Shown here in pieces: positions 1 through 8,588 of a DNA stretch of 64,000 bases. A program made the translations under genes and the position numbers. This stretch comes from Vibrio alfacsensis (lineage in GTDB: Bacteria; Pseudomonadota; Gammaproteobacteria; Enterobacterales; Vibrionaceae): positions 1,302,001-1,366,000 of the forward strand of contig NZ_CP032094.1 of assembly GCF_003544875.1 (NCBI RefSeq), given 5' to 3'. Below the pieces are notes generated by a model. It did no database searches and was not told the origin of the DNA. It was given only the letters and a program-made list of their open reading frames with translations. Within the stretch, counting starts at the first letter, position 1; each line of letters opens with the position of its first letter.

Positions 1-53
1 AAGCCAGCAAAGCAGAAACTATTCTAAGCCTGCTATAATCAATTTACCGTAAT

Positions 54-89
54 ACACAAAACGGAAAGGCATTCGATTCCGTTTTGTGT
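54..89. terminator. Strong inverted repeat, likely terminator of the SPOR lipoprotein gene
   Basis: A perfect 13-bp inverted repeat (arms 54-66 and 77-89, starting ACACAAAACGGAA) with a 10-nt loop lies just after the stop codon of the leftward lipoprotein gene. The tail is not a clean T-run, so it may serve both directions or act as a processing or stability hairpin. Confidence 0.6.
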
Positions 90-99
90 CATCACATTT

Positions 100-507
100 C
101 TAACGCATTCTGACTACATTCGTTTCTTGTTTACGCTGCATTTCTGCAAACGTCAAAACAAAAGGAGCAGACTGTTTCACGCGGCTTGGCAAAGACGAAC
201 GCGCATTGTAAGCATCTTGCTTCGTTTTGAAGTCCCCAACCGTCACTGTATACCAACGCGTACCTCGACTATTCTTCCAGTTAACCCATACCGGGTATTG
301 AGGATCAATATAGCGAATGTATTCTTTTACGTCCCTCTCCTGCTTAAGCGCAAGTACCTGCATGGTGTAGTGGTTTGGATTGAGGTAGCCATAGGCATCT
401 TGCGTTGACATCACCCCCACACACTGCTCAGGCGTGCCTGTTGTATAGGATGGAACGGTACAGCCAGTAACTAGAAAGGTGAATATCAAAGGTAGCGTCT
501 TATGCAC
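100..507 (-). CDS. SPOR-domain lipoprotein
   Basis: A 135-residue outer-membrane or periplasmic lipoprotein. Residues 1-16 form a lipoprotein signal ending in the lipobox VTGC, so the mature protein would start at Cys16. Residues about 48-125 look like a SPOR fold (MQVLALK..., then WYTVTVGDFKTKQDAYNAR), the module that binds denuded septal peptidoglycan. The start is GTG: a GGAG Shine-Dalgarno lies 6 nt upstream and no better ATG is available. It is followed by the inverted repeat at 54-89, and the next gene upstream on the same strand is a D,D-carboxypeptidase, which fits a cell-wall role. The SPOR assignment rests on pattern only; substrate and partners are unknown. Confidence 0.75.
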   Translation of the reverse strand: MHKTLPLIFTFLVTGCTVPSYTTGTPEQCVGVMSTQDAYGYLNPNHYTMQVLALKQERDVKEYIRYIDPQYPVWVNWKNSRGTRWYTVTVGDFKTKQDAYNARSSLPSRVKQSAPFVLTFAEMQRKQETNVVRMR

Positions 508-546
508 TTGTCACTCCGTTATTGTATCTCTGATGATTTCTCCCAA

Positions 547-572
547 CAAAAAGGCGACCAACTTGGCCGCCT
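547..572 (-). terminator. Rho-independent terminator of the carboxypeptidase gene
   Basis: Read leftward, a GC-rich stem (GGCGGCCAAGTTGGTCGCC) is followed by TTTTT, immediately downstream of the dacA-like stop. Confidence 0.75.
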
Positions 573-595
573 AAGTAAATTAAATCTGCTTGGAA

Positions 596-1765
596 TTAAA
601 ACCAGCTCGACACCAAACGTTTGAACCAATCCATGAGACGTTTAAAGATACCACCTTCATCGACAGGCTCTAGCGCGACAAGGTTGGTTTCTTTCACGAT
701 ATCGCCACCCACTTTATACAGTACTTTTCCGACCACTTGATCTTTTTGAATTGGTGCCATCAAATCACCATGGTAAACCAAGTCAGCTTCCAGCTTATTG
801 ACATCCCCTTTCGGTAAAGTGAGGTAAACATCGTGTTCAACACCTACACGAATCTCATCTTTATCCCCCATCCACACACGAGCAGAGGCCATGTCTTTAC
901 CTGCCGCTGTTGGCACCACAGTATCAAAGAAACGGAAACCGTAGCTCAACAACTGTTTACTTTCCGACTCGCGGATACTCGGACTTTTCGCCCCCATCAC
1001 AACCGCGACCAAACGCATGTCGCCACTTGTGGCAGAAGTGGCAAGGCTATAACCCGCGCCGCTAGTGTAACCTGTTTTCATCCCATCCACGTTCATGCTG
1101 CGATCACGCAGCAAACCGTTACGGTTGTATTGTGTGATGCCGTTGTAAGTGAATGAGGTTTCACTATAGAGTGGGTAAATATCTGGCAAGTCTCGAATAA
1201 TCGCGCGACCGAGTGTGGCGATATCTCGAGGCGTTGAATACAAGCCGTCACTGTCTAAGCCATGTGGGTTGGTAAACGCCGAGTTATCTAAACCAAGTTG
1301 GTTTGCCCAGCTATTCATCAAGCCAACAAAGCCTGCTTCACTGCCCGCCACATGCTCAGCAATCGCAACGCTCGCATCATTGCCTGATTGAACAATCAAG
1401 CCACGGTAAAGGTCCGATAAAGAAACCGACGTTCCGACCTCAATAAACATCTTAGAAGAATCAGGAAAATTCTTGGCCCAAGCATTGCGGCTAATCACCA
1501 CATCATCATCAAGGCTAATATTGCCAGATTTCACTTCTTGACCTGCCACATAGGCTGTCATTAGCTTTGTCAGGCTCGCAGGATTCAAACGTTTATCTGC
1601 ATCACGTTCTACCAATACCGTTCCTGTGTGGTAGTCCATCAAAACATAACCGCGAGAGCTCAGTTCTGGAGCATTAGGTACAACGGTCGGCGCAGCAAAA
1701 CTAAAGGAGGAGACTGCCGTCAGTGTGGTTGCTAACGTAGCAGTGAATAAAGTGTTATTTTTCAT
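596..1765 (-). CDS. dacA: D-alanyl-D-alanine carboxypeptidase (PBP5/6 type)
   Basis: A 389-residue low-molecular-weight penicillin-binding protein that trims the terminal D-Ala from peptidoglycan pentapeptides in the periplasm. A Sec signal peptide covers residues 1-24 (cut after FSFAA). All three active-site motifs are present: SLTK at 64-67 (nucleophile Ser64), SGN at 127-129 and KTG at 230-232. A beta-rich PBP5 C-terminal domain follows, and the last 15 residues (FKRLMDWFKRLVSSWF) form the amphipathic helix that anchors these enzymes to the inner membrane. Length is normal for the family. Vibrios often carry more than one dacA-like gene, so this could be a paralogue (dacC or dacD type); the symbol is given at family level. 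It has its own terminator. Confidence 0.93.
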   Translation of the reverse strand: MKNNTLFTATLATTLTAVSSFSFAAPTVVPNAPELSSRGYVLMDYHTGTVLVERDADKRLNPASLTKLMTAYVAGQEVKSGNISLDDDVVISRNAWAKNFPDSSKMFIEVGTSVSLSDLYRGLIVQSGNDASVAIAEHVAGSEAGFVGLMNSWANQLGLDNSAFTNPHGLDSDGLYSTPRDIATLGRAIIRDLPDIYPLYSETSFTYNGITQYNRNGLLRDRSMNVDGMKTGYTSGAGYSLATSATSGDMRLVAVVMGAKSPSIRESESKQLLSYGFRFFDTVVPTAAGKDMASARVWMGDKDEIRVGVEHDVYLTLPKGDVNKLEADLVYHGDLMAPIQKDQVVGKVLYKVGGDIVKETNLVALEPVDEGGIFKRLMDWFKRLVSSWF

Positions 1766-2391
1766 ATCAGCATTCTTTGGGCTTACAAACTTAGTCGAGT
1801 ATATTGAAACGCTGTTCAGTTACAGCAGCTCTGTTACGATTGGTTACGTTTACTCGATATTTGTCGAAAAGAATGCGATGCCAGTTGGAATTTGTACAAA
1901 AATAATTCAAATCTTATAAGGCTTATAGACCCTAGGCATTTACTCAGACTATGTATCACAACAATAAGAGAATGTTCTGACTAATACCGACCACATTGAT
2001 AAGGCTGGTCTATCAATGAATGTCGCCAATGTCCTATGCCGGTGTATTTAGCTCGTTAGCTTATCGCTTATACGACTCTATAGGCCTCTAATTGCTAGCC
2101 ATACTCAATGATAAAAAGATTACACTTCAAAACATTACACCTCTTACAAAATTACTTCCCAACCCAATTAAAATCGGCTTAAATTCTCACAAAATCACAC
2201 AAACAAAGTTAAATTTGCATAGTTTTGCACAAAACATTATCATCTTGTCGCAATTTTTAATTTGAACTCAAAACAAATGGAGAGCGGTTTTAGTGCTTTT
2301 CTTAGATAAAGATAAGCACATTAAAAAGCGTATATGTTGTATTTATGGATAACGCACTAAAAAATATAGTATCGAAACGACCGATTATCAG
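1766..2391. other. Long AT-rich intergenic region between dacA and the BCCT gene
   Basis: 626 bp without a convincing gene. It must carry the dacA promoter (leftward) and the BCCT promoter (rightward). A short hairpin, GTGCTT...AAGCAC, lies near 2293-2319. Short ORFs here lack ribosome sites and coding character. Confidence 0.5.
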
Positions 2392-3954
2392 GTGGGTCAA
2401 GACAACGTTCAAAAATGGGGCTTTGATATACACAATCCTGTTTTTGGAATCAGCGCCGGCCTTGTCATTCTTTGCCTCGCTTCTCTTCTCATTGTTGAAC
2501 CCGCCACCGCTCGGGATGCTCTAAACGGACTAAAAAACAGCATCATTTCCGATTTTGACCTGTTCTTTATGTGGTCAACAAACTTCTTTATCTTATTTGC
2601 GATTGCTCTGCTGCTATCACCACTTGGCAAGATCCGAATTGGCGGCAAAGATGCTCGAACAGAGCACTCGACAATTTCATGGCTGTCTATGCTTTTTGCT
2701 GCGGGGATGGGGATCGGCCTATTGTTCTGGAGCGTATCAGAGCCAACGGCTTACTTTACCGATTGGTATGGCACGCCATTAAACGTAGACGCCTATTCCG
2801 AAGAAGCCAAATCACTTGCGATGGGCGCAACCATGTTCCACTGGGGTATTCATGGCTGGGCAATCTACGCCATCGTCGCACTCTCTCTCGCTTTCTTCGC
2901 GTTTAACAAAGGCCTACCGCTGTCTTTACGTTCGGCGTTTTACCCTTTGGTTGGCGACAGAGCTTGGGGTTGGTTGGGTCACGTTATCGACATACTTGCT
3001 GTTCTATCGACATTATTCGGCTTGGCTACCTCTCTCGGCCTTGGTGCACAACAGGCAACCAGCGGCATCAACCATGTGTTTGGCCTTGATGGTGGCATCG
3101 GTATGCAAATGATCGTGATTGCATTCGTTACTTTTATTGCCGTGTTGTCGGTTATTCGCGGTATCGACGGAGGGGTTAAACTACTCAGTAACATCAACAT
3201 GGCGGTGGCCTTTGCACTGTTGGCGTTTGTCATGTTTATTAGCTTTGAAATCGCTAGCAGCTCTATTTGGGATAGTGCCGTCGCTTATGCCCAAAACATT
3301 TTCGCTCTTAGTAACCCTCATGGTCGAGAAGACTCCGGTTGGATGCATGGTTGGACGGTCTTTTATTGGGCTTGGTGGGTATCTTGGTCCCCATTTGTCG
3401 GCATGTTTATCGCACGCGTATCGAAAGGCCGTACCGTTCGCGAGTTCCTGTTCGCGGTTATCGTCATTCCAACCACAGTAACACTCATTTGGATGGCTGT
3501 ATTCGGCGGTATTGCACTTGATCAAGTGGTGAACAATGTCGGTGAACTAGGCGCAAATGGACTGACTGATATCTCGTTAACTCTGTTCCACGTTTACGAT
3601 GCGATGCCATTTAGTTCAATCATTTCAGTACTGTCTATTGTCCTGATTTTGGTGTTCTTCATTACCTCATCAGACTCTGGCTCATTAGTCATTGATAGTA
3701 TTACGGCGGGAGGCAAAATTGATGCGCCAGTGCCTCAGCGAATTTTCTGGGCATGCATCGAGGGCTCAATTGCAGCGGTTATGCTTTGGATTGGCGGTAA
3801 AGAAGCGCTGCAAGCACTGCAGTCAGGTGTTGTTGCAACCGGATTACCATTTACCTTAGTGTTGCTTGTTATGTGTGTCAGCTTAATTAAAGGTCTGCGC
3901 TCTGAGTTACCAGCCTACAAAAATGACGCCATTTTGCCAGCAACGGCTCGATAA
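2392..3954 (+). CDS. BCCT family betaine/choline/carnitine transporter
   Basis: A 520-residue inner-membrane secondary transporter with about 12 hydrophobic segments. The BCCT hallmarks are present: GMGIGLLFWSVSEP at about 105-118, and the transmembrane-8 signature WTVFYWAWWVSWSPFVGMF followed by ARVSKGRTVREF at about 320-350. These supply the Trp box that holds quaternary-ammonium substrates in BetP. It probably takes up compatible solutes such as glycine betaine under salt stress, coupled to Na+ or H+. The start is GTG with no obvious Shine-Dalgarno; no in-frame ATG lies close upstream, so the exact start is uncertain. It stands alone, ending at a bidirectional terminator shared with the convergent yghU. 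The substrate cannot be set from sequence. Confidence 0.92.
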   Translation: MGQDNVQKWGFDIHNPVFGISAGLVILCLASLLIVEPATARDALNGLKNSIISDFDLFFMWSTNFFILFAIALLLSPLGKIRIGGKDARTEHSTISWLSMLFAAGMGIGLLFWSVSEPTAYFTDWYGTPLNVDAYSEEAKSLAMGATMFHWGIHGWAIYAIVALSLAFFAFNKGLPLSLRSAFYPLVGDRAWGWLGHVIDILAVLSTLFGLATSLGLGAQQATSGINHVFGLDGGIGMQMIVIAFVTFIAVLSVIRGIDGGVKLLSNINMAVAFALLAFVMFISFEIASSSIWDSAVAYAQNIFALSNPHGREDSGWMHGWTVFYWAWWVSWSPFVGMFIARVSKGRTVREFLFAVIVIPTTVTLIWMAVFGGIALDQVVNNVGELGANGLTDISLTLFHVYDAMPFSSIISVLSIVLILVFFITSSDSGSLVIDSITAGGKIDAPVPQRIFWACIEGSIAAVMLWIGGKEALQALQSGVVATGLPFTLVLLVMCVSLIKGLRSELPAYKNDAILPATAR

Positions 3955-4012
3955 GTATGTGAGACTATAGAAGCGATAACAAAATCATAAAGCCCAAAAT
4001 CATAATAACCAT

Positions 4013-4042
4013 AAAAATGAGCGCATATTCGCGCTCATTTTT
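4013..4042. terminator. Bidirectional terminator between BCCT and yghU
   Basis: A perfect 12-bp stem (AAAAATGAGCGC with loop ATATTC) is flanked by A-runs and T-runs, so it can stop both convergent transcripts. Confidence 0.9.
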
Positions 4043-4069
4043 ATTTACTGGTTAATTGCTTATAGCTCA

Positions 4070-4930
4070 TTAAGCAGGCTTCTTCGCCAAAGCCGCATCA
4101 ATGTCTGCTGCGCTGTGACGTTCTGCCACTTGCTCCCACTCTTCGCCCCATGCGCGATTAACAATGCGACCACGTTTCACCGCTTCACGTTCATCAATCG
4201 CTTTTGCCCAACGCACGACGTTTGTGTAGCTTGCTACGTCTAGGAACTCAGCCGCGTCGTATGCGCGACCCAGAACAAGGTTGCCGTACCATGGCCATGT
4301 TGCGATATCTGCAATGCTGTATTCATCACCACCTAGGAACTCATTATCTGCAAGGCGCTTATCCAGCACGTCTAGCTGACGTTTTGTTTCCATGGTGAAG
4401 CGGTTAATTGGGTACTCAAACTTCTCTGGCGCGTACGCGTAGAAGTGACCAAAACCACCGCCTAGGTAAGGTGCAGAACCTTGTAGCCAGAATAGCCAGT
4501 TCATTACCTCAGCGCGTTTCGCACTTTCTGTAGGCAGGAAGTGACCAAACTTCTCTGCTAGGTAAAACAAGATGTTGCCAGATTCAAACACATTCACTGG
4601 CTCCGCACCTGAACGGTCTACCAACGCAGGAATCTTTGAGTTCGGGTTAACGGATACAAAACCAGAACCAAACTGGTCGCCATCGCCAATCTTGATCAGG
4701 TATGCATCATATTCTGCTGCTGTTACGCCTGCCGCTAAAAGCTCTTCAAACATGATCGTCACTTTCTGACCATTTGGTGTCCCCATTGAGTAAAGTTGGA
4801 ATGGGTGCTCACCAACTGGAAGCTCTTGCTCGTGACGTGCACCAGAATCCGGACGGTTGATGCTCGCCCACTGACCGCCGTTTTCATTATCGTTTGTCCA
4901 AACTTTTGGTGGAATGTATTCGTTAGCCAT
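4070..4930 (-). CDS. yghU: YghU-type glutathione S-transferase / disulfide-bond oxidoreductase
   Basis: 286 residues, close along the whole length to E. coli YghU (288 residues). An N-terminal extension (PPKVWTNDNENGGQWASINR) precedes a thioredoxin-fold domain (about 45-130; SMGTPNGQKVTIMFEELL, VNPNSKIPAL, FESGNILFYLAEK) and an all-helical GST domain (about 140-270; MNWLFWLQGSAP, GGGFGHFYAYAP, YSIADIATWPWYG). The family binds two glutathiones and reduces small disulfides in the cytoplasm. It is a single-gene unit with a terminator shared with the BCCT gene. Confidence 0.95.
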   Translation of the reverse strand: MANEYIPPKVWTNDNENGGQWASINRPDSGARHEQELPVGEHPFQLYSMGTPNGQKVTIMFEELLAAGVTAAEYDAYLIKIGDGDQFGSGFVSVNPNSKIPALVDRSGAEPVNVFESGNILFYLAEKFGHFLPTESAKRAEVMNWLFWLQGSAPYLGGGFGHFYAYAPEKFEYPINRFTMETKRQLDVLDKRLADNEFLGGDEYSIADIATWPWYGNLVLGRAYDAAEFLDVASYTNVVRWAKAIDEREAVKRGRIVNRAWGEEWEQVAERHSAADIDAALAKKPA

Positions 4931-5115
4931 TGTTATCCCTTATTGTGTTTGAATGCATCTTCAAACTGACGGCTCAAGCACGCCAGCAAGCATTATTAAA
5001 TTCGTTCGCAATATGCTGCAAGACATAACCAAGATATTAGGCCGAATTCGTCAAATAAAAACCCTACCATCTCATTTAGTTAGAACCTTTGGTTATGGGA
5101 ATTTCTTTCAAGATA

Positions 5116-5149
5116 TATACCCAAATAATCTCAAGATGCTAGATTCTAG
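5116..5149. repeat. Copy of the TATACCCAAG intergenic repeat (one arm)
   Basis: TATACCCAAATAATCTCAAG followed by ATGCTAGATTC matches the left half of the repeat found at 47966-48037 and 58284-58350. No matching right arm is seen. It overlaps the last codons of the leftward tetR gene, so the element may have replaced the gene's original end. Confidence 0.6.
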
Positions 5150-5705
5150 ACGACAACAACGACGAGCAAATTAAATTCAGCGGCCCATCCAACATCTCAG
5201 TTTTGATCAAACTTGCATCGTGGCAACAGCTGATTGAAAACGCGAACCCATGCAGATAATCCACCAACAAATCTAAACTGTCTTTTTCCACTTCTTGAGA
5301 TAACCCCAAAGATTGAACAATCACTTGATAGCGCTCGGTAAACACTTGGGCAGGCCCATACGTTTTCATGCTCAGCATAGTTTGCAACAGCCCATTGCAC
5401 TCACGCAGCAGTTCAATGTAGCTAACACACAAGTTTTTGAGTTCGCCTTGCCAATCTTCATTCACTTTAGGTTGATAAATTTCCTCCACCAGCGATGTGG
5501 TTAGCGCTTCAAGCAACGCATTCTTGTTTTTGAAATAGTGATAGATCGCCATAGGATCCACATTTAATTGTGTCGCTAATGAGCGAATGCTTGGTACCTT
5601 GCCATCCTTTTTCATCAATAACTTAGCCGTATCTAGGATGTTTTCTGCGTTTAACTGCGACTGCTTAGCGGCGGGTCTTCCGCGTTTCTTTTCGTTGACA
5701 GACAT
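5139..5705 (-). CDS. TetR/AcrR family transcriptional regulator
   Basis: 188 residues. The N-terminal helix-turn-helix spans about 16-62 (ENILDTAKLLMKK..., SIRSLATQLNVDPMAIYHYF, KNKNALLEA), the standard TetR DNA-binding module; the rest is the helical ligand domain with no recognisable ligand. It is divergent from the DHFR-like gene, and a perfect 17-bp palindrome at 5732-5748 lies between them, a probable operator for itself and that neighbour. The C-terminus runs into a repeat element (5116-5149), so its last residues may not be ancestral. Confidence 0.9.
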   Translation of the reverse strand: MSVNEKKRGRPAAKQSQLNAENILDTAKLLMKKDGKVPSIRSLATQLNVDPMAIYHYFKNKNALLEALTTSLVEEIYQPKVNEDWQGELKNLCVSYIELLRECNGLLQTMLSMKTYGPAQVFTERYQVIVQSLGLSQEVEKDSLDLLVDYLHGFAFSISCCHDASLIKTEMLDGPLNLICSSLLSSRI

Positions 5706-5731
5706 TTGATCTTCTCGATAAACTCAGCATT

Positions 5732-5748
5732 ATTCTACATTGTAGAAT
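5732..5748. promoter_or_regulatory. Probable TetR operator in the divergent promoter
   Basis: ATTCTACA-T-TGTAGAAT is a perfect palindrome 27 bp upstream of the tetR start and 57 bp upstream of the DHFR-like start. It contains TACAAT/TAGAAT hexamers that could serve as -10 boxes, so bound repressor would block both promoters. The palindrome is seen directly; binding by this TetR is inferred. Confidence 0.75.
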
Positions 5749-5804
5749 TAATTTTAAACCATACTTTAGCTTGGCTCAAGCATCACCATTTTGATGAGGT
5801 ACTC

Positions 5805-6338
5805 ATGGCAAATATCGTATTCATTGCAACCAGTCTCGACGGTTACATCGCAGATAAACAAGGCAAACTCGACTGGCTACAATCCGTACCAAATCCAGAC
5901 AACATTGATACTGGCTTCTTCTCACTGATGGAGCGTATTGATGGCTTAGTGATGGGGCGTAATACCTTAGATGTTGTGCTGAGTTTTGATTGTGATTGGC
6001 CCTACAGTAAACCGGTTTTCGTACTCAGCAATACCATGAAGAAAGTGCCACAAGGCTACGAAGACAAAGTCTTTTTAGTAAAAGGCGAGTTAAAAGATGT
6101 GCTTACTGACCTGAATGCAAAAGGCTTTAACGAGCTTTACATCGACGGCGGCGTGACCATTCAAAACTTCCTCAAAGAGGATCTTATTGATGAAATGGTG
6201 ATCACTTGTTTCCCTATCCTTCTTGGTGGAGGCGCGCCTCTGTTTGGTGATTTGGAGCAACCACTCAATTTTAAAGTGACCAAGAGCGAAGTTGTTTTGG
6301 ATACGTTAGTACAAACGACTTATGTGCGTGAAAGGTAG
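5805..6338 (+). CDS. Dihydrofolate reductase-fold (RibD C-terminal type) protein
   Basis: 177 residues from the ATG at 5805, chosen because GAGGT lies just upstream; the longer reading from TTG at 5706 runs through the promoter and operator. The sequence begins MANIVFIATSLDGYIADKQG and carries VMGRNTLDVVL, LYIDGGVTIQNFL and FPILLGGGAPLFG, all typical of the RibD_C/YyaP-like reductases that bind NADPH. The physiological substrate of this stand-alone group is not known. It is divergent from a TetR regulator that likely controls it. A small CYTH remnant converges just beyond its stop. Confidence 0.88.
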   Translation: MANIVFIATSLDGYIADKQGKLDWLQSVPNPDNIDTGFFSLMERIDGLVMGRNTLDVVLSFDCDWPYSKPVFVLSNTMKKVPQGYEDKVFLVKGELKDVLTDLNAKGFNELYIDGGVTIQNFLKEDLIDEMVITCFPILLGGGAPLFGDLEQPLNFKVTKSEVVLDTLVQTTYVRER

Positions 6339-6359
6339 CTTGGTCTATTGCTGGAGAAC

Positions 6360-6521
6360 TTAAGTTTTAGTGGGAGTATCAAAGAAGCGGTCAGATTCAA
6401 TATTATTCTCAAGCATGATTTCATAAGGGATGCTCTTCAACGTAGCTAAAAAATTAGTCTTTGATTCAATAGCATACTTCAACTCTACCTCGTATTTTCC
6501 TTGAAAATGACTTTCGCTCAT
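6360..6521 (-). pseudogene. 5' remnant of a class IV adenylate cyclase / CYTH-domain gene
   Basis: A 53-codon reading frame starts with ATG and has an AGGA ribosome site upstream. It begins MSESHFQGKYEVELKYAI and contains LATLKSIPYEIM and SDRFFDTP, which read like the start of CyaB-type CYTH proteins (normally about 180 residues, with the ExExK triad; here EVELK supplies it). The frame stops after DTPTKT, and the following DNA is the end of the convergent DHFR-like gene, so the catalytic tunnel is missing. I infer a deletion remnant. Recognition is from memory of the family pattern and should be tested by a protein search. Confidence 0.6.
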
Positions 6522-6634
6522 TGGTTTTTCCTATCCAAAAGCGAACATTTTACTGTAAACCAAAAAGATTAAACATGAACATAACGGGAAAGCAGGGGGG
6601 CTTTAGAGGAAAAGTATCCTAGGAATCCAACAAA

Positions 6635-6658
6635 CGCCCTAAACATAAGTAAAGGGCA
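6635..6658 (-). terminator. Possible terminator after the SDR gene
   Basis: GCCCT...AGGGC hairpin at 6636-6657 downstream of the leftward SDR gene. The stem is short and the tail is only moderately T-rich. Confidence 0.4.
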
Positions 6659-6685
6659 TTTGCTGTTTTTAGGGTCGCTCGCGGT

Positions 6686-7405
6686 TTAAAGCACCAAACC
6701 ACCATCAATCTTGATCACTTGCCCTGTGATATAGGCACTCTTGTCTGAAGCTAAAAACGACACGCCATTGGCAATGTCCTGCACGGAACCCATTCGACCT
6801 AGCGGGGTTTTGCTCTCCATCATCTGGATCACCTTTTCCGGCAAATTTTTGGTCATATCCGTAGCGATAAATCCAGGAGCAACACAATTGACTCGGATTT
6901 GATCGCCTTTGCGGGCTAACTCCTTGGCCCAACCTTTACTCATCGCTATTACTCCGCCTTTGCTTGCGCCGTAATTACTTTGACCAATGTTGCCATCAGT
7001 CCCCACTATGGACGCAATGTTGATTACACTGCCTGCACCTTGTTCCAGCATTGTCGGAGCGACGCATCGCGTCAACAAAAACACCGCTTTCAGATTGACA
7101 TCAATAACACTGTCCCAATCTTGTTCCAGCATATCTTGGAGCAAAGCATCTCGCGTAATACCAGCATTGTTCACCAAAACATCAATTCGCCCATGTTGAT
7201 TCGCGATCGTATTCACCACTTCACTGACGGCTTTCGCATCACAGAGGTTCAATTGATAACTCGATAACCGCTCTGACTGTGTCCAGTCGACAGAAGAGAT
7301 ATCCAACCCGACAACATGGAATCCATCTTCAAGTAATTGCTCACAAATAGCCTGCCCAATACCACGAGCGGCACCAGTTACGACTGCTACTTTTTCTGGT
7401 TTCAT
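6686..7405 (-). CDS. SDR family 3-oxoacyl-(ACP/CoA) reductase (FabG/PhaB-like)
   Basis: 239 residues forming one Rossmann domain. The NAD(P)-binding motif TGAARGIG is at 10-17, LVNNAG at about 77-82, catalytic Ser132, Tyr145 and Lys149 in SNYGASKGG, and the C-terminal ITGQVIKIDGGLVL is typical of FabG. Acetoacetyl-CoA reductases (PhaB) look alike, and a thiolase remnant elsewhere in the window (44624) would fit PHB chemistry, but they are 37 kb apart and no synthase is present. Upstream sequence carries an AAGGAA-like ribosome site. Substrate chain length and carrier (ACP or CoA) cannot be told. Confidence 0.9.
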   Translation of the reverse strand: MKPEKVAVVTGAARGIGQAICEQLLEDGFHVVGLDISSVDWTQSERLSSYQLNLCDAKAVSEVVNTIANQHGRIDVLVNNAGITRDALLQDMLEQDWDSVIDVNLKAVFLLTRCVAPTMLEQGAGSVINIASIVGTDGNIGQSNYGASKGGVIAMSKGWAKELARKGDQIRVNCVAPGFIATDMTKNLPEKVIQMMESKTPLGRMGSVQDIANGVSFLASDKSAYITGQVIKIDGGLVL

Positions 7406-7763
7406 TTTGGTCTTCCTTAAATGTTGAGATTACAAATTCGCGTTGCCCCATACCATTTTGGTTACTTAGAGCGTTGAAATACGAGATTGAGTGACTTTTT
7501 GTTCACATACGTATGGGCTTTCATATCAATATAGAAAACAGTCTGGAAGTCTCAGTACAACTTATCAAGTTGGCTCCATGATATTTTGCAAATATTTTGA
7601 TATGTTACTGCTATCACGTTAAACCCTGATGATTAAATTTAGGTGTCATACTTGAACAATTGATAACAACGGTATCAGTTGGCGCAGAGCCCTCGAACGC
7701 ATTACTCGTATCAATAAACGTGAGAAAGGAACACCACAAACGATAAAATAGGGAGTTTTGGTT
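7406..7763. other. Divergent promoter region, SDR and cupin genes
   Basis: About 350 bp without a gene. An imperfect dyad TGATA-N7-TATCA lies near 7660-7676. GGGAG at 7751-7755 serves as ribosome site for the cupin gene. No other clear element was seen. Confidence 0.4.
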
Positions 7764-8417
7764 ATGCTAAACATGGATTTTTCCCAAAGACTGGTCATTC
7801 ACACTGCAAATACAACATGGCAAAGTAGCCCTGCAAAAGGTGTTTGGCGTAAGCCTTTGGAGAGAGAAGCAAAAGAATCCGGCCATACCACCAGCATCGT
7901 AAAGTACGAGCCAAATTCCAAGTTCACGACGCACCACCACCCCATCGGCGAAGAAATATTTGTGCTTGAGGGCGTGTTTTCAGACGAACATGGCCATTAC
8001 CCTGCTGGCACCTATTTACGTAATCCTCCAGGCAGTCACCATGCACCCTATAGTAAAGAGGGATGTGTCATTTTAGTGAAATTAAATCAATTTGATCCCA
8101 ATGATCACTCCCTAGTTAGAATCGACACAACAGCCACAGAGTGGTCACCTGGTATGGGTGGATTGCAAGTTATGCCACTCCATGAATTTGAACATGAACA
8201 CGTTGCATTGGTGAAATGGCCCAAAGGAGAACACTTCCAACCACATCGTCATTTTGGTGGCGAAGAGATCTTTGTCTTATCTGGGGAGTTTAAAGATGAA
8301 TTCGGCCATTACCCGAAACATACATGGCTGCGTAATCCACACAATAGCGAACACTTTCCATTTGTAACAACTGACACCATCATCTGGGTAAAAACAGGCC
8401 ACTTAATCATGGATTAA
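7764..8417 (+). CDS. Two-domain ChrR-like cupin protein
   Basis: 217 residues from the ATG at 7764, picked because GGGAG lies 8 nt upstream (an in-frame TTG at 7758 overlaps that spacer). There are two repeats of the ChrR-type cupin. The first is near 20-105 with HHHPIGEEIFVLEGVFSDEHG and YLRNPPGSHH; the second is near 125-215 with HRHFGGEEIFVLSGEFKDEFG and WLRNPHNSEH. Each keeps the His-His-Glu...His metal set. In ChrR this fold is the Zn-binding C-terminal domain of an anti-sigma factor, but the anti-sigma N-terminal domain is absent here, so this is probably a stand-alone metal enzyme or sensor (acetylacetone dioxygenase-like). Function is not established. Confidence 0.85.
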   Translation: MLNMDFSQRLVIHTANTTWQSSPAKGVWRKPLEREAKESGHTTSIVKYEPNSKFTTHHHPIGEEIFVLEGVFSDEHGHYPAGTYLRNPPGSHHAPYSKEGCVILVKLNQFDPNDHSLVRIDTTATEWSPGMGGLQVMPLHEFEHEHVALVKWPKGEHFQPHRHFGGEEIFVLSGEFKDEFGHYPKHTWLRNPHNSEHFPFVTTDTIIWVKTGHLIMD

Positions 8418-8546
8418 ATGCCTTAACAAATGCAAATGCAGGCAGACCTTTGAACGAACTAGAAATACTCTATGTCTGAGAGACGATATTTAAGGAAAGA
8501 TTGAGCGAATAGACAAACAGGAAAAGTGGAACAGAACAAAGGCAAA

Positions 8547-8565
8547 CGGCTCGATGGCCGAGCCG
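8547..8565. terminator. Hairpin between the convergent cupin and YdcH genes
   Basis: CGGCTCG...CGAGCCG, a 7-bp GC stem with a short loop. No T-run is obvious, so it is a weak intrinsic terminator. Confidence 0.5.
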
Positions 8566-8588
8566 CTAATCCGATATTTAGGGCTCTG

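Noticed and set aside
1725..1919. 64-codon plus-strand ORF at the dacA promoter
   Set aside because: It overlaps the dacA signal-peptide codons antisense and has no ribosome site.
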